From Firmicutes bacterium HGW-Firmicutes-7 (lineage in GTDB: Bacteria; Bacillota; Clostridia; Lachnospirales; Vallitaleaceae), in NCBI GenBank assembly GCA_002841375.1, contig PGZO01000015.1:1-64000 (forward strand): 64,000 bases of DNA. Direction: 5' to 3'. The notes under the pieces are model-generated. The model was not told the DNA's origin and searched no databases. It saw only the letters and a program-made list of their open reading frames with translations. This document shows positions 47,185 through 54,376 of this stretch, in pieces. Numbering within the stretch: position 1 is the first letter of the stretch; every line of letters starts with the position of its first letter. The position numbers and the translations under genes were made by a program.

Positions 47185-48675
47185 ATGGGAAACTATGTAT
47201 TAGTAATGGATCAGGGTACAACAAGTTCAAGGGCTGCTATTTTTAATGAAAGAGGAGAAAGAATAGCAATGGATAACAAGGAGTTCAACCAAATATATCC
47301 AAAGCCAGGTTGGTTTGAACACGATGGTACAGCTATTTGGAATGTAACACTTGAAGTATCTAAAAATGCGCTTAAAAAAGCAAATTTAACAGGAAAAGAT
47401 ATTTCAGCAATAGGAATTACAAATCAACGTGAAACTACCACTATGTGGGATAAGGAAACAGGTACACCTGTTTACAATTCTATTGTTTGGGCATGTAGAA
47501 GAGGTAGCGAAATCTGTTCAGATTTAATTGACAAGGGATATGATAATACCTTTAATAAAAAAACTGGTTTAGTCATAGACGCAACCTATTCAGCTTCAAA
47601 AATTAAATGGATATTTGACAATGTTCCTGGAACAAAAGAAAAAGCCGCTGAAGGTAAATTATTATTTGGAACAATTGATACCTGGCTGCTTTGGAATTTG
47701 ACAAAAGGTAAAGTACATGCGACAGATCCATCGAATGCTTCACGAACAATGCTTTACAATGTTTATGATTTAAAGTGGGATGAAGAATTGCTTGATATTC
47801 TTAATATTCCTAAAAATATATTTCCAGAAGTCAAGGATTCAATTGGCATCTTTGGATATGCTGACAAAGAATGGTTTGGTCATGAAATTCCAATTTCAGG
47901 TATCGCAGGGGATCAACAAGCTGCTCTTTTTGGTCAAGCATGTAATGAACCTGGAGATGCTAAAAATACATATGGAACGAGCTGTGTACCACTCATGTTT
48001 ATTGGCGATAAACCAGTATATAGTGAAAAAGGGCTTTTAACCTTAGCTTGGGGTATAAATGGAAAGGCTCAATATTCAACAGGCGCAAGTATTCTTACTG
48101 GTGGAGCAGCAGTTCAGTGGCTAAGAGATGGACTTAAAATTATCAAAACTACACCTGAATCTGAGGCGCTTGCAAGAAGTGTTGAAGATACAGCTGGTGT
48201 ATATTTTGTTCCAGCTTTTCAAGGTCTAGCAGCTCCCCATTGGGATATGTATGCAAGAGGTATGATTATCGGAATCACTGCGGGTGTTACGGGTGCTCAT
48301 ATTGCCAGAGCTACGCTTGATTCTATGGCTTATCAAACGAGAGACCTTCTTGATCAAATGGAAAAAGAATCAGGAACAAAGCTTAAATCACTTAAGGTAG
48401 ATGGTGGTGCAGCAAATAATGATTATTTAATGCAATTCCAAGCAGATATATTAAATGTTCCAGTAATTAGACCTGCTGACGTGGAAACAACATCATTGGG
48501 CACTGCATATCTTGCTGGGCTTGGCGTAGGTATTTGGAAAGATCAAAGTGAATTAAAAGAACTTTGGAAAGCAGAAAAAACTTTTTATCCTACCATGGAT
48601 GAAGAGAAAAGAGAAGAATTATATGCTGGATGGAAGAGAGCGGTCGAATTCTCTAAAGGCTGGATAGAAAGATAG
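47185..48675 (+). CDS. FGGY-family polyol kinase, glycerol kinase-like
   Basis: 496 aa, overall closest to GlpK: DQGTTSSRAAIFNERGE, GITNQRETTTMWDKETG, VWACRR, SGIAGDQQAALFGQAC and VDGGAANNDYLMQFQ. Catalytic Asp (GDQ) and the Arg-Glu pair are kept. However, by alignment to E. coli GlpK the glycerol-pocket residue Tyr135 (IDPYFS) is Thr here (IDATYS) and Phe270 (GTGCF) is Val (GTSCV). Both changes shrink side chains, which would fit a longer polyol such as a tetritol. Could still be glycerol kinase. GGAGG sets the start. Confidence 0.88.
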   Translation: MGNYVLVMDQGTTSSRAAIFNERGERIAMDNKEFNQIYPKPGWFEHDGTAIWNVTLEVSKNALKKANLTGKDISAIGITNQRETTTMWDKETGTPVYNSIVWACRRGSEICSDLIDKGYDNTFNKKTGLVIDATYSASKIKWIFDNVPGTKEKAAEGKLLFGTIDTWLLWNLTKGKVHATDPSNASRTMLYNVYDLKWDEELLDILNIPKNIFPEVKDSIGIFGYADKEWFGHEIPISGIAGDQQAALFGQACNEPGDAKNTYGTSCVPLMFIGDKPVYSEKGLLTLAWGINGKAQYSTGASILTGGAAVQWLRDGLKIIKTTPESEALARSVEDTAGVYFVPAFQGLAAPHWDMYARGMIIGITAGVTGAHIARATLDSMAYQTRDLLDQMEKESGTKLKSLKVDGGAANNDYLMQFQADILNVPVIRPADVETTSLGTAYLAGLGVGIWKDQSELKELWKAEKTFYPTMDEEKREELYAGWKRAVEFSKGWIER

Positions 48676-48793
48676 TTCATTAAATAGGGGATAGGATGCT
48701 TATCAAAAGTGATATAAGTCTGAAAAGTATTCCTTTACCCCATTTATTTTAGGAAAATTGGATTGAATTTGTGCATGAAGCACTAGGAAAGGA

Positions 48794-50263
48794 ATGGGAA
48801 AAATGCAAGAATTTGATGTTATAGTTATTGGCGGTGGTATCGTTGGTACGGCAATAGCAAGAGAATTATCTAGATTTAAGTTGAGAACGGCGCTACTTGA
48901 AGCCAATGTTGATATCGGAGCTGCTTCTACTAAAGGGAATGGCGGGGTTACACATTCTGGTTATGATCCTAAACAAGGAACATTAAAATCTAAAATAAAT
49001 GTTAAAGGCACTTTGATGATTCCAAAGCTTTCTAAAGAGCTTGGATTTAAATTCATTAATTCAGGTACAATGACGCTTGGCTTTGAAGACAGTGATTTGT
49101 CTGTTTTGCAAAAATTATATAAAAATGGTTTAGCAAATGGAGTACCTGGTATTAAATTAATAGGAAGAGATGAAATATTAAAAATTGATAAAAAAGCTAA
49201 CCCAAAAGCAACAATGGCGTTACATGCTCCGACAGCAGGCGTTGTTGATCCATTTGAGTTTGCAATTGCGCTTGCTGAGAATGCGAGTGAAAACGGTGTT
49301 GAATTCTTTAGAAGCCAAAAGGTAATAGGTATTGAAAAAGAGAAAAATCATTTTGTAGTTAAAACACAAAATAATTCTTATAAAACGAACTACATAGTAA
49401 ATGCAGCAGGTGTTTATGGAAGTGAAGTGGCAAATATGGTAGGTATTTATGATTATGAGGTTAAACCAAGATATGGAGAAATTTTAGTGATTGATAAGGC
49501 TATTGGTTTTCAATTAAGCAGCGTTTTCTTTCCAGTCCCAGGTAATCATACGAAGGGTGTTGCAGTGATACCTACACCAGATGGAAATATTATTGTTGGA
49601 TCTACAGCAAGAATGACGGAGGATAAGGAAGATGTGTCCGTTACTAGGGAAGGTATATCAGAGCTATTAAAAGGTGCTAAGCTGTTGGTACCTGATATTG
49701 ATGAAAGATATCTTATTAGGGAATTTGCAGGATTACGTCCTGTTGCAATAAATAATAATGACGATTTTGTGATAGCAGCTTCAAAAGAAGTAAAGGGTTT
49801 TATTAATGCGATAGGTATCCAATCCCCTGGAGTGGGTGCAGCACCCGCAATTGCAGAATATGTAATGGATATTTTATCTAATGAAGGACTTGAATTGAAA
49901 GAAAAAGAAGATTTTAATCCATACAGAACAGCGATCGTTGATTTTAGTGAAGCGAATGATCAAGAGAAATCAAAGCTGATAAAAGAGAATCTAATGTATG
50001 GCAATGTAATTTGTAGATGTGAATGTGTGACTGAGGCAGAAATAGTGCAGGCAATTCATAGACCAGTTGGGGCTACAACGGTGGATGGTGTTAAGCGGAG
50101 AGTTAGAGCTGGTATGGGACGTTGTCAAGGTGGATTTTGCCAACCTAAGGTAGTATCGATTCTTGCTAGAGAATTAAGAATACCGCTTGAAGCAGTGTTG
50201 TTAGAGAATAAAAATTCAAACATTGTTATTGGAAAGTTAAAGCATCAGGAGGTGAAGGGATAA
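48794..50263 (+). CDS. FAD-dependent polyol-phosphate dehydrogenase, GlpA-like, with BFD [2Fe-2S] domain
   Basis: 489 aa. The N-terminal Rossmann motif VIVIGGGIVGTAIARELSRF starts a DAO-type oxidoreductase domain (to about residue 380, with EFAGLRPVAI near 315). The C-terminal Fer2_BFD-like domain has four Cys in CRCECV and CQGGFCQ. Such proteins are commonly named glycerol-3-phosphate dehydrogenase/oxidase in Clostridia and oxidise the phosphate ester made by the preceding kinase. ATG 48803 is an alternative start. The stop overlaps the next ATG (TAATG). Confidence 0.88.
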   Translation: MGKMQEFDVIVIGGGIVGTAIARELSRFKLRTALLEANVDIGAASTKGNGGVTHSGYDPKQGTLKSKINVKGTLMIPKLSKELGFKFINSGTMTLGFEDSDLSVLQKLYKNGLANGVPGIKLIGRDEILKIDKKANPKATMALHAPTAGVVDPFEFAIALAENASENGVEFFRSQKVIGIEKEKNHFVVKTQNNSYKTNYIVNAAGVYGSEVANMVGIYDYEVKPRYGEILVIDKAIGFQLSSVFFPVPGNHTKGVAVIPTPDGNIIVGSTARMTEDKEDVSVTREGISELLKGAKLLVPDIDERYLIREFAGLRPVAINNNDDFVIAASKEVKGFINAIGIQSPGVGAAPAIAEYVMDILSNEGLELKEKEDFNPYRTAIVDFSEANDQEKSKLIKENLMYGNVICRCECVTEAEIVQAIHRPVGATTVDGVKRRVRAGMGRCQGGFCQPKVVSILARELRIPLEAVLLENKNSNIVIGKLKHQEVKG

Positions 50264-51513
50264 TGGAATTCAATTATGATGTAGTGGTTGTTGGAGGTGG
50301 TCCTGCAGGTTTAGGTGCGGCAGCGAAAGCAAAGGAAAGTGGATTGAAGGTTGCCATTTTAGAAAGAAACTTTGAACTAGGAGGTATATTAAATCAGTGC
50401 ATTCATAGTGGCTTTGGATTAGGTTACTTTGGAGAAGATTTAACGGGTCCAGAATATTCGGAAAGATTTATTGATCTTATCAATGAACAAGATATTGAAA
50501 TCTTATTAAACACAATGGTTATAGAAATAACATCGGATAGAGAAATAACTGCGGTAAATAAAAATGGTTTATTAAAAATTAAAGCGGGTGCAATTATATT
50601 AGCTATGGGTTGTCGTGAACGAACAAGAGGTGCAATAAAGATACCAGGTTCAAGGCCATCAGGTGTTTTTACAGCAGGGCAGGCCCAACGCTATATGAAT
50701 TTAGAAAACCTCAAGCCAGGTAAAAAAGTTGTTATACTTGGATCTGGAGACATTGGACTTATTATGGCAAGAAGAATGACGCTTGAGGGTATAAAGGTTC
50801 TTGGCGTTTATGAACTTATGCCATATGCCAATGGCCTTCAAAGAAATATCAAACAATGTTTAGATGATTTTAAGATTCCTCTTCATCTCTCAACTACAGT
50901 TATAGATATTATTGGTAAGAATAGGCTTGAAGCAGTAATAGTAGCTCAGGTAGATGAGAAGGGAAATCCTATTGAAGGAACTGAAGAAAAGATAGAATGC
51001 GATACGCTTCTTTTATCCACTGGTTTAATACCTGAAAATGAACTTTCTGTTAAAACGGGTATCATACTTAATAAATTAACGAATGGTCCGCTTGTAAATG
51101 CAAATCTTGAGACAAATATTAGAGGAATATTTGCTTGTGGTAATGCACTTCATGTGCATGATCTTGTAGATTATGTTACAAAAGAAGCTGAACTTGCTGG
51201 ACAAAAAGCAGCGGATTTTGTTAGAGGAAAAACATCATTATCTGAAAATATTGAAGTAACTCCAGGTGAAAATGTGAGATATACAGTGCCTAATTATATA
51301 CCTACTCATATTGATGGAGCAATCAAGCTCTATTTTAGGGTAACAAAACCAATTGAATCAGGCAGAATTGTTGTAAAAGCCAATGGAAAAACAATTTTTA
51401 CTGGAAAAGAAGATGCATTTAAACCTAGTGAAATGATGATCTTTTATTTAACACCTAAAGTAGTAGCAGAAAATCTTTCTGATTTAACAGTTGCTATAAA
51501 GGAGGAAAAATAA
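50263..51513 (+). CDS. FAD/NAD(P)-dependent oxidoreductase partner
   Basis: 416 aa. FAD motif VVVGGGPAGLGAAAKAKES at the N-terminus, GCRERTRGAIKIPGSRPSG, a second dinucleotide motif VVILGSGDIGLIMARRM (near 160) and a closing FAD motif GIFACGNALHVHDLVDYVT. A CIHSGFGLGYF segment is conserved in this group. It probably transfers electrons from the GlpA-like subunit to NAD(P)+ or another carrier. Translationally coupled on both sides. This three-gene set (GlpA-like, this, DUF1667) recurs in Firmicutes. Confidence 0.88.
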   Translation: MEFNYDVVVVGGGPAGLGAAAKAKESGLKVAILERNFELGGILNQCIHSGFGLGYFGEDLTGPEYSERFIDLINEQDIEILLNTMVIEITSDREITAVNKNGLLKIKAGAIILAMGCRERTRGAIKIPGSRPSGVFTAGQAQRYMNLENLKPGKKVVILGSGDIGLIMARRMTLEGIKVLGVYELMPYANGLQRNIKQCLDDFKIPLHLSTTVIDIIGKNRLEAVIVAQVDEKGNPIEGTEEKIECDTLLLSTGLIPENELSVKTGIILNKLTNGPLVNANLETNIRGIFACGNALHVHDLVDYVTKEAELAGQKAADFVRGKTSLSENIEVTPGENVRYTVPNYIPTHIDGAIKLYFRVTKPIESGRIVVKANGKTIFTGKEDAFKPSEMMIFYLTPKVVAENLSDLTVAIKEEK

Positions 51514-51882
51514 ATGAATAGTGAAATATTAGTTTGCATCATTTGTCCAAAAGCATGTATTTTGAATATTGAAATGGAAAATGAAAAAATAATCAGTATA
51601 TTAGGAAATAAGTGCAAAAGAGGGGTAGACTACGCAGAAAAAGAGTTAACCAATCCTGAACGAGCGCTTTCTAGTACTGTGCTCATTAAGGGAGGGGTGC
51701 TTCCACTTTTACCAGTTCGTTCAAGTAAAGCGCTTCCAAAGGATAGTCTAATAAAGGTGATGGAAGTTATTGATAAAACAGAAGTAGTAGCGCCAGTTAA
51801 AATTGGGGATATCATTGTAAAAAATGTATCAAACCTTGGTGTGGATATCATTGCTTCTAGGAGTATGAGAAAGGTAATATAA
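51514..51882 (+). CDS. DUF1667 protein, Cys-rich redox partner
   Basis: 122 aa. Four Cys in the N-terminal half: CIICPKAC and NKCKRGVDYA, suitable for an iron-sulfur cluster or metal. DUF1667 is known to accompany GlpA/GlpB-like flavoproteins. The rest (VLPLLPVRSSKALPKD, VVAPVKIGDIIVKNV) is a small beta-rich domain. Starts immediately after the upstream stop, with AGGAGG in the previous gene's tail. Likely third subunit of the anaerobic polyol-phosphate oxidising complex. Confidence 0.88.
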   Translation: MNSEILVCIICPKACILNIEMENEKIISILGNKCKRGVDYAEKELTNPERALSSTVLIKGGVLPLLPVRSSKALPKDSLIKVMEVIDKTEVVAPVKIGDIIVKNVSNLGVDIIASRSMRKVI

Positions 51883-51922
51883 AGAATAGAAGATTAGTAA
51901 ATTTGTTATTAGGAGGAATGAA

Positions 51923-52846
51923 ATGGCATTAGTTAATTTGCAAGAAATATTAAAAGATGCAAGGGAAAAGAAATATGCGGTTGGAGCATTTGATGTAAGC
52001 AATTATGAGATGATTAGAGCTGTAATTGAGGTTGCAGAGGAAGAAAAATCACCAGTTATTTTAATGGGATTAAAATTAGATTTAGAAGGAATAGGGATTG
52101 AGTACCTTATGTCAATGATGAAGTTAGCTGCTGAAGGAGCTTCAGTACCTGTATGTATTCATCTAGATCATGCCACAGAATATGATTTGATTAAAAGAGC
52201 AATTGACCATGGCTTTACTTCAGTAATGTATGATGGCTCAATACTTTCATTAGAAGAAAATATTATTAATACAAAGAGAGTTTGCGAGCTTGCACATAAA
52301 TATGGTGTTAATGTTGAAGCGGAACTTGGCCATGTAGGTGATGGTATAACTGGAAATTCGGAAACAGCTTCAGATGAAATAGTGAAAGAAAAGCTTACAT
52401 TACCAGAAGAAATGGCAAGGTTTATTAATGAAACAGAAGTAGATGCATTAGCTGTATCCATTGGAACAGCACATGGTGTGTATGTATCAGAACCTAAGCT
52501 TGATTTTAAAAGACTTGAAATTCTAAATAAAATTTCTACGGTTCCACTTGTACTGCATGGTGGTTCAGGAACACCTGACAACGATATTAGAAAATCAATT
52601 GAGCTTGGGATTTCAAAAATCAATATTTATTCAGAAGTTCTAAATGCTTATTACTCGGAATTAAAAAGAGCGTTAAATGCTTCAACCAATATGTCTCTTT
52701 GGCCAAGTGTAGTAAATAAAGAGCCAGTGGAAAATATGAAAAAAGTGATTAGATCTAAAATAAGATTATTTGGGTCAAACAATAGGGCAATGAATAAAGA
52801 TCTTAAGGATTCACATCAAAAGGATATAAAAAAGGGAGATTTTTAA
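51923..52846 (+). CDS. Class II ketose-bisphosphate aldolase
   Basis: 307 aa, zinc-dependent aldolase of the FbaA/GatY/KbaY group. Metal and active-site parts are VCIHLDHATEYDLIKRAI, NVEAELGHVGD, AVSIGTAHGVY and VLHGGSGTPD, with the phosphate site INIYSEVLNAYYSELK. The C-terminal 25 residues (RLFGSNNRAMNKDLKD onward) are a basic extension not usual in the family. Substrate may be fructose-, tagatose- or sedoheptulose-bisphosphate. If the cluster yields erythrose-4-phosphate, condensation with DHAP to sedoheptulose-1,7-bisphosphate would be fitting (inference). AGGAGG start. Confidence 0.88.
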   Translation: MALVNLQEILKDAREKKYAVGAFDVSNYEMIRAVIEVAEEEKSPVILMGLKLDLEGIGIEYLMSMMKLAAEGASVPVCIHLDHATEYDLIKRAIDHGFTSVMYDGSILSLEENIINTKRVCELAHKYGVNVEAELGHVGDGITGNSETASDEIVKEKLTLPEEMARFINETEVDALAVSIGTAHGVYVSEPKLDFKRLEILNKISTVPLVLHGGSGTPDNDIRKSIELGISKINIYSEVLNAYYSELKRALNASTNMSLWPSVVNKEPVENMKKVIRSKIRLFGSNNRAMNKDLKDSHQKDIKKGDF

Positions 52847-52847
52847 A

Positions 52848-53615
52848 ATGAGAAAGAAAATTGTATGCTTTAGCTGGAAAATGCATATCAATACGCGGCA
52901 AGAGGTTGATACTTTAGCTACAGGTATAAGAGATTTAACCAAAGCTATGACAGAGCTTGAAATATTTTTGCTGCCTACGTTTCCATTAATTCCTCATTTA
53001 TCACAAATTTTAGAAGGCAGTCATATCGGTTGGGGTGCTCAAAATATGGCATTTGCTGATTACGGTGCTTATACAGGTGAAGTTCCACCTATAACACTAA
53101 TAGATTTAGGGTGCAAGTATGTTGAAATTGGGCATGCAGAACGTAGAATGTATTTTAATGAAAGTGATCAGGATGTGAATAAGAAGGTTAAGCTTTGCTT
53201 AAAGTTTGGAATGACACCATTAGCTTGTGTGGGTGAAACAGAAAGCGAAAAAGAGGAAGGAAATGGGTATGTTAAAATTAGAACCCAAGTTCTATGGGCA
53301 CTAGAAGGATTAAGTGAAGAAGAAATAAAAAAAGTAATACTTGTTTATGAGCCTGTATGGGCGATAGGAAAGCAAGAAGGCGCAAGTGCAGAATATGTAG
53401 AAGAGATCCATAGCTTCATCCGTGGCGTTGTTGCTCAGGAACATGGCAGTGAAGCTGCTAAAGCTGTTCGAATTATATATGGAGGCTCAGTAAAACTTGA
53501 AAGTGCACAAAAGCTTATGAAAAAAGAAAACATTGATGGTCTGTTTGCAGGTAGATTTGCTTTATGGCCAGATAAGTTTGCTGCAATAGCCGCTACAGCA
53601 TTAAGGAAGGAATAA
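52848..53615 (+). CDS. TIM-family isomerase, EryH/TpiA2-like paralogue
   Basis: 255 aa TIM barrel. The catalytic Lys (SWKMH), His (GHAERR) and Glu (VYEPVWAIG) are all kept, so it should be an active isomerase. Residues normally fixed in triosephosphate isomerase differ: Asn of NWK is Ser, Ser of GHSERR is Ala, the loop 6 GTG is replaced by GKQEG, and the phosphate loop VGGASL is AGRFAL. The SWKM and DGLFxGR patterns recall TpiA2/EryH of rhizobia and Brucella, which isomerise an erythrulose phosphate. Starts 2 bases after the aldolase stop. Confidence 0.85.
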   Translation: MRKKIVCFSWKMHINTRQEVDTLATGIRDLTKAMTELEIFLLPTFPLIPHLSQILEGSHIGWGAQNMAFADYGAYTGEVPPITLIDLGCKYVEIGHAERRMYFNESDQDVNKKVKLCLKFGMTPLACVGETESEKEEGNGYVKIRTQVLWALEGLSEEEIKKVILVYEPVWAIGKQEGASAEYVEEIHSFIRGVVAQEHGSEAAKAVRIIYGGSVKLESAQKLMKKENIDGLFAGRFALWPDKFAAIAATALRKE

Positions 53616-53661
53616 TAAAGACAGTACATAACAATAAACTTATAGAAAAGAGGGATAATAT

Positions 53662-54114
53662 ATGAAGATCGGAATTGGTAGTGATCAAAATGCCTATGCT
53701 TTAAAAATGATAATTATAAAACATCTTGAAGCAAAAGGTTATGAATGTGTTGATTTTGGAAGTGCTGAAGGAGAGTGCGTATTATATCCCGATGTTGCAC
53801 TAAAAGTATCTGAAGAGGCAGCAAAGGGAAGTTTTGAAAGAGGTATATTGGTTTGTGGCACAGGTATTGGTATGGCAATTGTAGCTAACAAGGTACCAGG
53901 TGTAAGAGCAGCAGTATGCCATGATGTTTATTCCGCTCAACGTGCAAGAAAAAGTAATGATGCTCAGATCATGACCCTTGGAGCAGAAATTGTTGGCCCA
54001 GCCTTAGCGAGAGAATTGGTAGATGCTTGGCTAGATTCAGAGTTTCAGGGTGGTGGTTCCCAACCCAAAGTTGACTTGATTAATGAGATAGATAATAAAT
54101 ATAAAACAAAATAA
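53662..54114 (+). CDS. RpiB/LacA-family sugar-phosphate isomerase, divergent
   Basis: 150 aa. The catalytic Cys is present (LVCGTGIGMAI). Compared with E. coli RpiB, His10 is Gln (GSDQNAY), the ring-opening His99 is Ser (ARKSND), and phosphate-site Arg133/His134/Arg137 are Gly/Ser/Lys. These changes argue against plain ribose-5-phosphate isomerase. Loss of the ring-opening His suits a substrate that cannot cyclise, such as a tetrose phosphate, as in EryI. Last gene of the cluster; a REP-like element follows. Confidence 0.87.
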   Translation: MKIGIGSDQNAYALKMIIIKHLEAKGYECVDFGSAEGECVLYPDVALKVSEEAAKGSFERGILVCGTGIGMAIVANKVPGVRAAVCHDVYSAQRARKSNDAQIMTLGAEIVGPALARELVDAWLDSEFQGGGSQPKVDLINEIDNKYKTK

Positions 54115-54118
54115 AAAA

Positions 54119-54240
54119 AGACAAAGGGGACAGGCACTTTTGACTCATGGAGTTAAATGGACTTGTTCCTTTTGTCTTTTCGTTTTGTTTGTAATTTAAC
54201 TTTGTGATAATTAAGTCAAAAGTACCTGTCCCCTTTGTCT
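54119..54240 (+). repeat. REP-like element C (about 122 bp)
   Basis: Ends AGACAAAGGGGACAGG and CCTGTCCCCTTTGTCT are perfect inverted repeats of 16. It shares its ends and CTCATGGAG core with element B, in the same orientation. Confidence 0.87.
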
Positions 54241-54376
54241 ACCATTTGGCTATGGAATTTATGGAATAATATGGTATAATATTTTTATGACTTTGCTGCA
54301 TACCTTGTATTATATAGTTGTGTATGGGCAAAATAAACATACAGATTTGCATCTTAAATTGAAAAGGAGCTGTAAA

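Noticed and set aside
54287-54376. Upstream extension of the M16C peptidase as a signal sequence
   Set aside because: It begins 7 bases after a TATAAT and lacks a ribosome site; ATG 54377 has AAAAGGAG.
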